The translations under genes were made by a program, and so were the position numbers. Under the pieces are notes generated by a model. That model was not told the origin of the DNA. It was given only the letters and a program-made list of their open reading frames with translations, and made no database searches. From contig PBLV01000057.1 in NCBI GenBank assembly GCA_002721895.1, forward strand, positions 97,632 to 161,631: DNA of 64,000 bases. Reading direction: 5' to 3'. Origin of the DNA: Verrucomicrobiales bacterium. GTDB taxonomy: Bacteria > Verrucomicrobiota > Verrucomicrobiae > Limisphaerales > UBA1100. The first letter of the stretch is position 1. Each line of letters opens with the position of its first letter. Shown here one piece after another: positions 26,167 through 35,474 of the stretch.

Positions 26167-27719
26167 TATAGGGGGGTGGTCTTTCGTGAATAGGCGGGGG
26201 TGACCAGCTTGGTAGTGATTAGGGTAATGATTGTGCCCGTCAATGTGTACCACGGCCAGGCGAATTGCTCACCGGGAACTCCATAGGCAATGGCCGACAT
26301 GAGGACGAGCGAGACGAGCATGCCGGCGATAATGGGCGGTGGGGGTGATTTTTTTTGCCAAAGACTCCACGCCAGCGCGCCGAGCAATGCGCCGCTGGTG
26401 AGGCTGCTGAGCTTGAAGGCGAGGGTGAGGGCCGACGCAGCGCCTTGGCAGAGGTGGCCGATGCCGATGAGCACCAGCGCGGCCGCGAGGGTGGCGCGTT
26501 TGCTATCACGAAGTGCGTTTGCCTCATCGCCGGCACGCTGTCGAATGTCCATGGTGAACACACTGGCCATGGCGCTGAGCGCGGAGCTCACGGAGGACAT
26601 CGCGGCAGCCAGCAGGGCGACGATGAGCACGCCTTTCACGATCGGCGGCAGCGCGGTGACCAGGTAGATAGGCAGGAGGTAGTCGTTCTGCTTCATGCCC
26701 GGCTGAACCTCGGGAGCAGGCATCCCCAAGGGGATTTTCATGATATCGTGGTGATAAAAAAGCAGGGCGCCGATGAGGAGGAAGAGCAGGATCAACGGCA
26801 GGATGAGCAGGGCGCTGAGGACGAGTGCACGGCGGCCATCGGCTTGGGTGCGGCAGGCGAGGACGCGCTGGACGATGAGCTGATCGGCGCCGTGGGTGGA
26901 GAGGGTGAGGAAGGTCGCGCCGAAGATGCCCATCCAAATTGTAAGGCTCCCGCCGAGGGTGAAGTCGGTGTTCAGCCAGTCGAGTTTGCCCTTGGCGTTG
27001 AGTTCCCCGAAAGCGGTGGACAGGCCGCCGGGGTGTTGTCCGGCGAGGTGGAAGAAAACGAAAATGCCGCCGCCAATGAGCAGGATAAACTGCACGGCAT
27101 CGGTCCACACCACCGCGCGGATGCCGCCGGCGTAGGTGTAAACGAGGCTGAGCCCGACGAACAGCCAGATGGCTGCGCCGATGGAGACCGGCAGCATCAG
27201 CTCGAGCGGAATGCAGATGACGTACACGCGCACACCCGCGGCCAAGGCACCAGCCACCAGGAAAAGCCCGGCAACGGTGCGGCGCGCGCTTTGTCCGCAG
27301 GCGCGCCCAACCATTTCGTAGGGCGAATAGATCTCGCCCTTGAAATAGTAAGGCACCAGCCACACGGCCAGCACGATGCGGGCGATCGCAAAGCCGATGA
27401 CGGCTTGGATGAAGCCGAGGTTGCCACCGTACGCGGCGGCGGGCACGGCGATGAAAGTGACGGCGCTGGTCTCGGTGGCGATGATGGAGAAGGCGACGGA
27501 CCACCAGGGGAGGTCGCGGCCGCCGAGGAAGTAGTCGCGCGTGGTGCGCTGGCCGCGGCCGAGCCACAGGCCAAGGGCGATGATGCCGGCAAGGTAAAGG
27601 GCGATGACGGCCCAGTCGGCGGGGGCTAGGGTGGCGGCGGCGAGCACGGGGCATTGTGGCGCGCGGCACGGCGGCAGCAACTGAATCCGATTCACAGGTT
27701 TTTCAGGGCAACCCGTCAT
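26166..27719 (-). CDS. Sodium:solute symporter (SSS family)
   Basis: 517 aa with about 13 membrane helices. Family marks are the first helix segment ADWAVIALYLAGIIALGLWLGRG, RDYFLGGRDLPWW, the Na-site region IATETSAVTFIAVPA, VYTYAGGIRAVVWTDAVQF, and AAMSSVSSALSAMASVFTMDI. It imports an organic solute with sodium; the substrate is not determinable, though Verrucomicrobiota often carry such transporters for sugars or sugar acids. The start is unsure: the ATG at 27719 gives a 24-residue extra N-terminus, and a GTG at 27647 begins directly before the first helix. Confidence 0.93.
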   Translation of the reverse strand: MTGCPEKPVNRIQLLPPCRAPQCPVLAAATLAPADWAVIALYLAGIIALGLWLGRGQRTTRDYFLGGRDLPWWSVAFSIIATETSAVTFIAVPAAAYGGNLGFIQAVIGFAIARIVLAVWLVPYYFKGEIYSPYEMVGRACGQSARRTVAGLFLVAGALAAGVRVYVICIPLELMLPVSIGAAIWLFVGLSLVYTYAGGIRAVVWTDAVQFILLIGGGIFVFFHLAGQHPGGLSTAFGELNAKGKLDWLNTDFTLGGSLTIWMGIFGATFLTLSTHGADQLIVQRVLACRTQADGRRALVLSALLILPLILLFLLIGALLFYHHDIMKIPLGMPAPEVQPGMKQNDYLLPIYLVTALPPIVKGVLIVALLAAAMSSVSSALSAMASVFTMDIRQRAGDEANALRDSKRATLAAALVLIGIGHLCQGAASALTLAFKLSSLTSGALLGALAWSLWQKKSPPPPIIAGMLVSLVLMSAIAYGVPGEQFAWPWYTLTGTIITLITTKLVTPAYSRKTTPL

Positions 27720-27744
27720 TCTCGTTCGTCCTGTTTCTTTCGGG

Positions 27745-27772
27745 TTGACCGGGGACGGGGTTGGTCTACAGT
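27745..27772 (+). promoter_or_regulatory. Candidate sigma-70-type promoter for the MocA oxidoreductase gene
   Basis: TTGACC (27745-27750) and TACAGT (27767-27772) separated by 16 nt, 37 nt before the start codon. Both boxes partly match consensus. The genes on either side diverge here, so a promoter is required. Confidence 0.4.
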
Positions 27773-27809
27773 GGGAGCACTATTTCAACGGCAGGGAAAA
27801 GGATTCTTT

Positions 27810-29219
27810 ATGAGCAAAAACAAATCAGCCCAGCCCGGTGAGACTCGCCGGGATTTCGTTAAAAAGTCAGGCGCGGCCACCGTCGCTGCGGCGACCACAG
27901 GTGTTTTGAAGACGCCGATTTATGGCGCAGACAAAGCTCCCAGCGCGAATGTGCAGGGCGCGAATGACAAGATTGTCGTTGGCTACATTGGCGTCGGCGG
28001 GCGCGGATTTAATGCACATGTGCGGCAAATGCGCCAACATGCCAAGGAAAACAACATTGCGCAGGCTGCGGTATCCGACGTTTCGACGCATCGAATCAAC
28101 ACGGCAAAGAAGTTTGTTGAGGACAATTCTGAGGATGCGGTCAAGGGCTATAAGGACTACCGGCAGATGTTGGAACGCAAGGACATTGATGCGATTGTCT
28201 GTGCGACCGTAGATCACTGGCACACTCCTGTGAGTGTGCAGGCCATGGAGAGTGGCAAGCATGTCTATGTGGAGAAGCCCATGACGCGTTACCTGGACGA
28301 GGCGTTTGAGCTTTACGATGCAGTGAAGCGTACGGGTAAGAAGGTACAAGTCGGCTCACAGATCACAAGCTGCGGAAACTTCGCCAAGGCCGCCAAGCTG
28401 GTGGCTGACGGCAAGCTTGGTCCGTTGGTGCTGGCGCAGGGGTCCTACATGCGCAACAACCCCAAGGGGGAATGGAACTACACAATCCGTGACTGGGCCA
28501 CGGCGAAGGACATTGACTGGAATGGCGAAGTGGGCTGGCTGGGCCCGGTGAAGAAGCGTGTTCCCTTCAACGCGGATCATTATTTCCGTTGGCGCAAATA
28601 CCTGCCGTACTGCGCGGGCCTGCTGGGCGACCTCATTCCGCACCGCCTGTTCCCGCTGATGCGCGCGACGGGCAAGCCGGAATTCCCCAGCCGCGTGGTT
28701 TGTCTGGGCACACGCAAGGTTACTCCCGACCGGGACGTGAGCGACAACACCCAGGTTCTCGCCGAGTTCCCCAGTGGAATGACGCTCATTGTCACCAGCG
28801 CAACGGTGAACGAGCAGGGCCTCAACGAGACCATTCGCGGCCACTACGGCACCATGTACCTCAGCACCAACGGCAGCAGCCTAGAATACAAGCCGGAGCG
28901 CCCGTTCGCCGAGGAGTTTGACCCGGAGAGCCACACCAACCTGACCCCGAGCGGCAACACCACGCCCCAGCACCATACCAACTGGTTCAACGGCATTCGC
29001 ACCGGGGAAGAGCCGAACGCGGGCATCGATCTGGCCATCAAGGTCCAAACGGTCATCTCGCTGGCCGAGTTGAGTGACCGCCGCGGCACTATGTGCCACT
29101 TCGATCCGAAGACGCGCAAGGTCACCGATGGTGGCGGCCGCGAGATCAAGCCAATCGACTACGACGAAGAAGCCAAACTCGAATCCCCCTACGGCCCCAG
29201 CGGGGAAGTAGGCGACTGA
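27810..29219 (+). CDS. Gfo/Idh/MocA family oxidoreductase with Tat signal
   Basis: 469 aa from the ATG at 27810 (AAAAGGA ribosome site upstream). The Tat leader is TRRDFVKKSGAATVAA. The Rossmann domain has VVGYIGVGGRGFNAHVRQM, then ICATVDHWHTPVSVQAMESG, and the catalytic-lysine motif HVYVEKPMTR. The C-terminal domain handles substrate. Such exported MocA proteins are typical of Planctomycetota/Verrucomicrobiota and oxidise sugars or sugar derivatives with NAD(P); the exported form binds its cofactor before Tat transport. It is followed by a hairpin terminator, so it is probably monocistronic. Confidence 0.94.
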   Translation: MSKNKSAQPGETRRDFVKKSGAATVAAATTGVLKTPIYGADKAPSANVQGANDKIVVGYIGVGGRGFNAHVRQMRQHAKENNIAQAAVSDVSTHRINTAKKFVEDNSEDAVKGYKDYRQMLERKDIDAIVCATVDHWHTPVSVQAMESGKHVYVEKPMTRYLDEAFELYDAVKRTGKKVQVGSQITSCGNFAKAAKLVADGKLGPLVLAQGSYMRNNPKGEWNYTIRDWATAKDIDWNGEVGWLGPVKKRVPFNADHYFRWRKYLPYCAGLLGDLIPHRLFPLMRATGKPEFPSRVVCLGTRKVTPDRDVSDNTQVLAEFPSGMTLIVTSATVNEQGLNETIRGHYGTMYLSTNGSSLEYKPERPFAEEFDPESHTNLTPSGNTTPQHHTNWFNGIRTGEEPNAGIDLAIKVQTVISLAELSDRRGTMCHFDPKTRKVTDGGGREIKPIDYDEEAKLESPYGPSGEVGD

Positions 29220-29235
29220 GGCGCCCATTAATTCC

Positions 29236-29267
29236 AAGGCTTCGCGGGCAACCGTGAAGCCTTTTTT
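29236..29267 (+). terminator. Rho-independent terminator after the MocA gene
   Basis: Stem AAGGCTTC (29236-29243) / GAAGCCTT (29256-29263) with a T-run to 29267. It overlaps the upstream GTG codon once possible for apbE, which supports the later apbE start. Confidence 0.85.
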
Positions 29268-29268
29268 C

Positions 29269-30204
29269 ATGTCCATGACCGCTGATGCCGCGCTGGTAAC
29301 CTCCGCTCGCGAGGCCATGGCCACGCGATTTGAGATCGCCCTGCATGGCGATGACTCAGTACGCCTGCGAGCCGCTGCGGGGGAAGCATTGGATGAAATC
29401 ACCCGGCTCGAAGGCATGCTCAGCCTGTACGAGCCCACCAGCGAAATTGCCCACTGCAATCAGCGTGCCAGCCAAAAACCCGTGCCCGTTTCCGCAGAGG
29501 TTTTCAATCTCCTGAAACGTTGCCAAAAATTAACGGCCAAAACTATCGGCGCGTTTGACATCACCATCGCCCCCCTCATGCAATGTTGGCGCTTTATCGG
29601 CAACACAGGAGGGCGGCCAAGCGGTGATGAAATCGAATCAGCCCTCCAAAATGTCGGCATGTGCTGGGTTGAGTTAAACGAGGCAAACACTACGGTTCGA
29701 TTCAGACGCCAGGGCGTGATGTTGGACATGGGATCCATCGGAAAAGGTTACGCTCTGGAGCGCGCCTCAGCATTGTTGGAAGAGAATGAATTCACAGATT
29801 TCCTGATCCACGGCGGTACCAGCACCGTTTGTGCCCGCGGCACCCAGCCAGATGGCTCACCATGGCGCATAGCCATCAAGCATCCCGACGATGGGAAGCC
29901 TCCCCTTCGCATCGTCGAGTTACACAATGAGGCTCTCTCCGTTTCTGGGATTGGGGGGAAGTCGTTTTTGGACGCAGACGGCAATGAGCAAGGGCATGTC
30001 ATTGACCCCCACACGGGCCACCCCACACAATCAGCCAGAGTGTCGGCCGTCATTCACGCGGATGCGACCGCCAGTGATGCCCTAGCCACCGCGCTTTTGA
30101 CAAAAGGTTCGGCCCTGCTCCGTCAGCTCCCGGCGAATACTCGCGCACTAACTGCGTCCATGGTAGAAAAGCAACTCGTTGTCCAAACCCAACACCTTCA
30201 TTGA
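29269..30204 (+). CDS. apbE: FAD:protein FMN transferase (ApbE)
   Basis: 311 aa from the ATG at 29269 (29275 is also possible). Family marks include MATRFEIALHG, the GAFDITIAPLMQCWRF segment, the GVMLDMGSIGKGYALERA nucleotide-binding block, LIHGGTSTVCARG, and VIDPHTGHP followed by a DATASDALATALL metal-site segment. ApbE attaches FMN to a threonine of target flavoproteins such as NqrB/C and RnfG using FAD. A typical lipoprotein signal is absent, so location is uncertain. No target flavoprotein is in the window. Confidence 0.93.
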   Translation: MSMTADAALVTSAREAMATRFEIALHGDDSVRLRAAAGEALDEITRLEGMLSLYEPTSEIAHCNQRASQKPVPVSAEVFNLLKRCQKLTAKTIGAFDITIAPLMQCWRFIGNTGGRPSGDEIESALQNVGMCWVELNEANTTVRFRRQGVMLDMGSIGKGYALERASALLEENEFTDFLIHGGTSTVCARGTQPDGSPWRIAIKHPDDGKPPLRIVELHNEALSVSGIGGKSFLDADGNEQGHVIDPHTGHPTQSARVSAVIHADATASDALATALLTKGSALLRQLPANTRALTASMVEKQLVVQTQHLH

Positions 30205-30205
30205 C

Positions 30206-30712
30206 ATGCGCCAATCCATCGCCCTGCTGCTGATCTCCACCCTCGCTTCCTTCGCAGAAGACAAGCCGAAGAAACCGATCCACAAGGTTTTGCCGCCACC
30301 GGCTTGGCTGGAAAAAGCCGAGGATTCGAAATCTCCCAGCAACCCCTTCGCACGCGGCATTTACTCCATTGAGGCGGCCTGGCAGCCCCTCTTCAAGCCA
30401 TCGGGAACACTCGCAGCCGAGGTAAAAATGAAAACCGGCCACGTCCTTCGGGTCTACAAGGGAAACCGCGAAACCATGCCCCCAACCCCGGCCTCGCTGG
30501 AGATCTTAAAGGAAGGCAAAAGAATCTTCTGCGCCCGTGGCCACAAGTTTTTTGACGCAGCCTCCGAGGATGTCACGGGGGATAAAGTCCCGGACATTAT
30601 CAAGGTTACCCACTCCTCCAACTTGAAACCCATTTCATATAATCGATTCATTTTCACGTTCTACCCCAAGTTCCGGGTGCACACCATCGGCCCTTTTGTA
30701 AATGAAAAATAG
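30206..30712 (+). CDS. Secreted hypothetical protein
   Basis: 168 aa from the ATG at 30206, 1 nt after the apbE stop. There is a signal peptide (1-17, ISTLASFAE), then a basic/proline-rich segment and a compact C-terminal domain with KRIFCARGHKFFDAASEDVTGD, a D-x-T-x-D pattern like an EF-hand or calcium loop. Function is not recognised. Position suggests co-transcription with apbE. Confidence 0.65.
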   Translation: MRQSIALLLISTLASFAEDKPKKPIHKVLPPPAWLEKAEDSKSPSNPFARGIYSIEAAWQPLFKPSGTLAAEVKMKTGHVLRVYKGNRETMPPTPASLEILKEGKRIFCARGHKFFDAASEDVTGDKVPDIIKVTHSSNLKPISYNRFIFTFYPKFRVHTIGPFVNEK

Positions 30713-30730
30713 TCGCCCACGCTGGCCCGA

Positions 30731-32878
30731 CTACCCCAGTTGGGTTTCCAGCTCCCGGTGATTGATCTTGCCCGTGCCAAGGACGGGGATTTCTTCCATT
30801 ACCCGCAGTTCCCGCGGCACGGCCAGATTGGGCAGGCCTTTGGCTTGGATGGCCTTTCTCACCTCATCCATTCCAAGCTCCTGTTTGTTGGTTGCGGCGA
30901 TCAACATTTCACCCTTGTCAGCATCTGGCCGAGCAATGACAGCCACTTGACAATCATCACCCAAGTGTGGAAACGCCCCCGCCAAGGCATCCTCAACTGC
31001 GGTTAAACTCACCATTTCGCCGCTGATTTTCGCAAACCTCTTGGCGCGGCCCTTGATGGTGACATACCGATCCGCATCCACCGTCACGATGTCTCCCGTG
31101 TCATACCAGCCTCCCAGATTTTTAAATATCTGATTCGGCTCCTTATTCAGGTAGCCTTTCATGATATTCGGCCCCTTGACAAAAAGGCGCCCCCCTTCAT
31201 CTACGCCTTCAACTGTCTCCAGCTTGTAGTCAACGCCTGGAAACAGGCGCCCCACGCTTCCCTCACGGCTTTCAAACACTGTGCTTGTGCAAAGGACCGG
31301 ACTGGTTTCGGTGGCACCATAGCCCTCGTACAGCCGCACGCCATATTCGCGCGCCCAATGTTCACGAGTAGCCTTCTGAATTTTCTCCGCGCCACAAATC
31401 AAGTAGCGCATTTGGGCAAAATCGGCCGGTTGCGCGGCTCTGGCATAACCGTTCAAAAACGTGTTGGTGGACAACATGACCGTGCAGTCGCGATCATAAA
31501 ACACCGCCGGGATGACCCGATATTGCAGCGGATTGGGGAAGAGATAGCAGAACATGCCGCGCACCAGAGGCAGTAACAGTCCCACCGTCAGCCCAAAGCT
31601 GTGGAATAATGGCAGGCAATTGAAGACACGATCGTTGTCCGTCAGGTCGATGACAGCTGCACACTGGCGAACATTGGCCAGAAGATTCTCGTGCGTCAGC
31701 TCCACACCCTTGGGCACGCCCTCGGAACCGCTGGTAAACAACACCACCGCCGTGTCATTGAACGGCGAATACTGACCGGCCCATGGCACAAATTTGTGGT
31801 ACAGAAGCGTTGCCAGTTTACTCAGCCCACTGATGTTCTCCCGGATGTCCTCCAGAAATATAAGCTCGATACCCGCGTCCTCAAGGGCCTCGACATCCAG
31901 ACTCGCTTTCTCGATGAATTGACGGGAAGTAATGATCTGCCTCAAATCTGCCAACTCCGCACATGCCAGCATGGCGGCCGCGCCCGCGGTGTAGTTCAAC
32001 ACGGCCGGCACCTTCCCCGCCGCCCACAAGCTCAGCAAGGTAACCACCTTGCCGTTCACATTCGGTAAAAGCACTCCGATATGCCGTGTGTCCCGGTCAA
32101 GTTGCTCCCTCCACTGGGCGGCCAAGAGATCTGTTCCCACGAGCAGTTTGCGATAGGTGAGCGCCTGATGCGTTGTGTCCTCCAGCACAGTGTGATTGGG
32201 GATTTGACGGGCAACAGCGGCGACAGCAGTAAGAACCGTCTTTTCCCCAAATGCCATGTCCACTTCAAACTGTTGCCGCACCATCTTGTCCCTCAGCCAT
32301 TGCGTCAGCGCGGCGCGTTCTTCATTGGGCTTCATGCCTTCAAATTTCGGTGGCTCCATGGGATCACTGAAATGTGCACTGATCCTTGGAAACCACTTGG
32401 TCCAGCCCTGATGCGGCGATGACAGCACGCGCTGCGCCCCGTGTAGCCGGCACGTGATCACTTTCGCGCCGGTCTTTTGCAGCAGAAAACCGGTGCCCCC
32501 GAACAATCTCTGAAGCGTGCCCGTGCGGGACATCCGGCCCTCGGCAAAGAGAATCAGTTTCCCCCCCTTTTCCAAATGCGCGGCCATTTCCTTGACCGCA
32601 TAGGGAGATTGATTGTCGATCAGGAAAATGCGCGGATTCGATAAAATCCAAGCATGCAGCTTGCTGTGGCGCGCGGGAACCACCGACGCCACAAACTTCC
32701 ACTCCGGATCCAGACACAACCCCACAAAAAGCCAGTCAATCCAGGAGACGTGATTGGGAATCAGCAGAACAGGGCCCTTAACGCTGGCGGCTTCCTCGTT
32801 GAACGCGCGGAACCGAAACCATACGCGCAGCAGAAGCCTCATGAATTTCAGGAACGGTTTGCAGGCCCAAATGTTCAT
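30731..32878 (-). CDS. Aas-like bifunctional acyltransferase / acyl-ACP synthetase
   Basis: 715 aa from the ATG at 32878 (MNIWACKPFLKFM), which matches the usual length of E. coli Aas (719). The N-terminal PlsC-type acyltransferase has the NHVSWIDWLF box (HX4D) and FAEGRMSRTGT. The C-terminal ANL adenylating domain has FTSGSEGVPKGVELTHEN, YEGYGATETSPV and GWYDTGDIVTVDADRYVTIKGRAKRF. In E. coli Aas re-acylates lysophosphatidylethanolamine on the membrane using an acyl-ACP it makes itself. The open frame extends a further 46 codons upstream without family character. Confidence 0.92.
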   Translation of the reverse strand: MNIWACKPFLKFMRLLLRVWFRFRAFNEEAASVKGPVLLIPNHVSWIDWLFVGLCLDPEWKFVASVVPARHSKLHAWILSNPRIFLIDNQSPYAVKEMAAHLEKGGKLILFAEGRMSRTGTLQRLFGGTGFLLQKTGAKVITCRLHGAQRVLSSPHQGWTKWFPRISAHFSDPMEPPKFEGMKPNEERAALTQWLRDKMVRQQFEVDMAFGEKTVLTAVAAVARQIPNHTVLEDTTHQALTYRKLLVGTDLLAAQWREQLDRDTRHIGVLLPNVNGKVVTLLSLWAAGKVPAVLNYTAGAAAMLACAELADLRQIITSRQFIEKASLDVEALEDAGIELIFLEDIRENISGLSKLATLLYHKFVPWAGQYSPFNDTAVVLFTSGSEGVPKGVELTHENLLANVRQCAAVIDLTDNDRVFNCLPLFHSFGLTVGLLLPLVRGMFCYLFPNPLQYRVIPAVFYDRDCTVMLSTNTFLNGYARAAQPADFAQMRYLICGAEKIQKATREHWAREYGVRLYEGYGATETSPVLCTSTVFESREGSVGRLFPGVDYKLETVEGVDEGGRLFVKGPNIMKGYLNKEPNQIFKNLGGWYDTGDIVTVDADRYVTIKGRAKRFAKISGEMVSLTAVEDALAGAFPHLGDDCQVAVIARPDADKGEMLIAATNKQELGMDEVRKAIQAKGLPNLAVPRELRVMEEIPVLGTGKINHRELETQLG

Positions 32879-33048
32879 CGGCGGCAGCGTATCGAAAACG
32901 CGCGGGGGAGGCGAATTGATAAAATCAATGGGTGCCTGTCGGCAATCAATGGACTCCAAAAACCACGGGAGATTGTAGTTGCGAGGACCGGTCGTTTTGA
33001 GCAAGCATGTGGGCACCGATCAACAAGAACACTCAACGGAGACTAATC

Positions 33049-34203
33049 ATGGGATGGTTATCAGGACAATACATTGACATCATCGAGTGGCTCGACGATG
33101 GACAGGAAACGATGGTCTACCGATTTGAGCGCCACAACAACGAGATTAAAAATGGCGCCAAGTTGATCGTGCGGCCCGGCCAAACGGCCATCTTTGTCAA
33201 TGAAGGCGGCACGTCCATTGCCGATGTCTTTCCCCCCGGCACCCATGAATTAACCACCGCAAACTTGCCTGTTCTCTCCACCCTCATGGGCTGGAAATAT
33301 GGGTTTGAAAGCCCCTTCAAGGCCGAAGTGTACTTCATGAAAACCACGGAGTTTTCCGACTTGAAGTGGGGCACGCGCCATCCGATCCCCGTTATGTGCG
33401 CCGGATATGGAGGCTTGGAACTGCGCGCCAACGGCACTTATGTGATGCGGATTTCAGACCCCAAGGCGTTTCTGGAGCAACGGGTGGGTACCGATAGCAA
33501 TTTTCAAGTGGACAGCTTGGTGGGGGATTTGCGCGAGGAAATTCTGCTTCAAGTTACCGATTGCCTTGGGGAAATGGAGTTGGACCCCTTCAAGCTCGCC
33601 GGGAAAACCAAGGATATTTCCGAAGAACTCCAAGGGCCCATTCAGGAATATTTTGAACCCCGCGGACTGACCATCACCCGCTTTCGCGTCACGAGCATCA
33701 ACATGCCCGACGACGTCCGCAAGGAGCTTATGGAGTTAAGCCGTTTGGATGCCACCAAGCTCAAGGGAGCTGATCCATCCGCCATGCAAAATCTCACCGC
33801 CCTCCGCGCCAGCCGCGCCATGGGCGACATGGCCAAAAACCCCGGCGGCACCGGAGCGGCCGGGGCAGGGATGGAGGTGGCCATGGGGATGATGATGGCC
33901 AATCAAGTTGGCGGTGCCCTCGCAGGAGTGGCTCAACCACAACAAGGCGCACCTCCTCCATTGCCCGGGGCCAAGCCTGCCGCGGCCACGGAATATACGG
34001 TTGCCATCGACAAGCAAAAATATGGTCCCTACGGACTCAATCGCCTTCAGGACATGGCCAACGATGGCAGCTTCACAGCGGACATGCTCGTCTGGGCCAA
34101 GGGCATGGGAGCGTGGACGAAGGCTGGCGAGGTCTCTGACTTGGCCGGGCTGTTTGGGCCACCCCCCTTGCCAGGCAACGATGAACCGCCGCCCCTGCCC
34201 TAA
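33049..34203 (+). CDS. SPFH-domain protein with C-terminal GYF_2 domain (YdjI-like)
   Basis: 384 aa from the ATG at 33049 with a GGAG site 7 nt upstream. The N-terminal region (MGWLSGQYIDIIEWLDDGQ, YRFERHNNEIKNGAKLIVRPGQ) matches the virion-core/YdjI SPFH family of stomatin-like scaffolds. A Gly/Met-rich linker and poly-proline segments follow. The C-terminal 60 residues (YTVAIDKQKYGPYGLNRL with a later LVWAKGMGAWTKAGEV) form a GYF_2 domain. It is paired with the zinc-ribbon GYF_2 gene 5 nt downstream, the same pairing as B. subtilis YdjI with its zinc-ribbon partner. Probably a membrane-stress scaffold. Confidence 0.85.
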   Translation: MGWLSGQYIDIIEWLDDGQETMVYRFERHNNEIKNGAKLIVRPGQTAIFVNEGGTSIADVFPPGTHELTTANLPVLSTLMGWKYGFESPFKAEVYFMKTTEFSDLKWGTRHPIPVMCAGYGGLELRANGTYVMRISDPKAFLEQRVGTDSNFQVDSLVGDLREEILLQVTDCLGEMELDPFKLAGKTKDISEELQGPIQEYFEPRGLTITRFRVTSINMPDDVRKELMELSRLDATKLKGADPSAMQNLTALRASRAMGDMAKNPGGTGAAGAGMEVAMGMMMANQVGGALAGVAQPQQGAPPPLPGAKPAAATEYTVAIDKQKYGPYGLNRLQDMANDGSFTADMLVWAKGMGAWTKAGEVSDLAGLFGPPPLPGNDEPPPLP

Positions 34204-34208
34204 GCATC

Positions 34209-35474
34209 ATGCAAATCACGATCAATCGTGATGGCGAAAACCATGGCCCCTACACCTTGGAGCAGGTGCGGGGCCTCCTTGCCGACGGCACCTTGCAACA
34301 GACCGACCTCGCGCATGTTGAAGGAACCGACAACTGGATGCCCGTGACCCAAGTCCCGGGCCTTGAAAAGGAATCCACGGAATCCTCCAGAGACATCCCC
34401 ACAACTCCATCCACTTTCAAATGCACAGGTTGCGCCGGGGAACTGGTTTACAGCCCCGGAGCTGCCTCCATGGAATGTCCCTATTGCGGTGCCACGGTCG
34501 AATGCCCCGAACCGAAAGGCGAGGTATTGGAACACGATTTTGAAAGCCAACTTCTCGCACTGGAATCCGGCGCCGCCACCACCACCGTAGCCGAGGTGGA
34601 TTGCGAGGCCTGCGGCGCCAAGAACCAACTGGAAGCCAACCAAACCTCCGGCGAGTGCGCCTTCTGCGGCACCCCGTTCGTCCAGCAGCCCCAATCCGCC
34701 AACACACTCCAGCCACACGCCGTACTCCCTTTCGCCGTCACCCGGGAGCAGGGGCTGGAACATTTCCGGTCTTGGATCAAGAGCCGCTGGTTTGCCCCTA
34801 ATAAATTAAAGCAATTTGCGCGCGACATTGAGAAACTAAAGGGCCTGTATCTCCCTCATTGGACCTACGACACCCACACCATCACCGACTACACCGGCCA
34901 ACGCGGCGAAGCCTATTACGTCACCGAGTCTTACACTGACAGCAACGGCAACCGCCAAACCCGGCAGGTGCGCCGCATCCGCTGGTACCCCGCATGGGGC
35001 CGCGTGTTTGTAAATTTTGATGACATCCTCATCCCCGCCAGCGACACACTGCCGCGCAAATACGTGGATGAACTTGAGCCGTGGGACCTGCCCAAGCTGA
35101 CACCCTACAACGATGCGTACCTCAGTGGCTTTCAAAGCGAAAGCTACTCCACCGATCTCCGCGCAGGCTTCAATTCCGCCAAGGAAAAAATGGAGCCTGA
35201 AATTGACGGCAAAATCCGTTGGGACATCGGGGGCGACGAGCAGCGTATCTTGAGTAAAACCACCTACTACCACGACATCACCTTCAAGTATATCCTGCTC
35301 CCCGTCTGGATTAGCGCCTACCGGTTTAAAAACAGGACGTTCCAGTTTCTCGTCAATGCCCGCACAGGCGAAGTCCAAGGCGAACGCCCTTGGAGCTGGA
35401 TCAAGATCACCTTGGCCGTATTGGCAATTCTTGCCGTCATTGTCACCATTGTCTATTTCGCCGACCAAAAGTGA
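34209..35474 (+). CDS. GYF_2 plus zinc-ribbon membrane protein (partner of SPFH protein)
   Basis: 421 aa. A GYF_2 domain at about 1-52 (QITINRDGENHGPYTLEQVRG, VEGTDNWMPVTQV) is followed by zinc ribbons CTGC/CPYC (about 72-96) and CEAC/CAFC (about 133-157). The body (about 170-390) is rich in WYPAWGRVFVNFDDI-type strands, and a C-terminal membrane helix (about 397-417) anchors it. The architecture matches the YdjG-like partner of SPFH/YdjI proteins. The last bases overlap the APC permease start (GTGA), so the three genes are co-transcribed. Confidence 0.82.
   Translation: MQITINRDGENHGPYTLEQVRGLLADGTLQQTDLAHVEGTDNWMPVTQVPGLEKESTESSRDIPTTPSTFKCTGCAGELVYSPGAASMECPYCGATVECPEPKGEVLEHDFESQLLALESGAATTTVAEVDCEACGAKNQLEANQTSGECAFCGTPFVQQPQSANTLQPHAVLPFAVTREQGLEHFRSWIKSRWFAPNKLKQFARDIEKLKGLYLPHWTYDTHTITDYTGQRGEAYYVTESYTDSNGNRQTRQVRRIRWYPAWGRVFVNFDDILIPASDTLPRKYVDELEPWDLPKLTPYNDAYLSGFQSESYSTDLRAGFNSAKEKMEPEIDGKIRWDIGGDEQRILSKTTYYHDITFKYILLPVWISAYRFKNRTFQFLVNARTGEVQGERPWSWIKITLAVLAILAVIVTIVYFADQK

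Noticed and set aside
26355..27629. 424-residue ORF antisense to the symporter
   Set aside because: The symporter has full family motifs and membrane helices; this antisense frame is low-complexity Gly/Glu/Asp with no motif.
29254..29268. GTG at 29254 as the apbE start
   Set aside because: It lies in the stem and T-run of the MocA terminator; ATG at 29269 follows directly.
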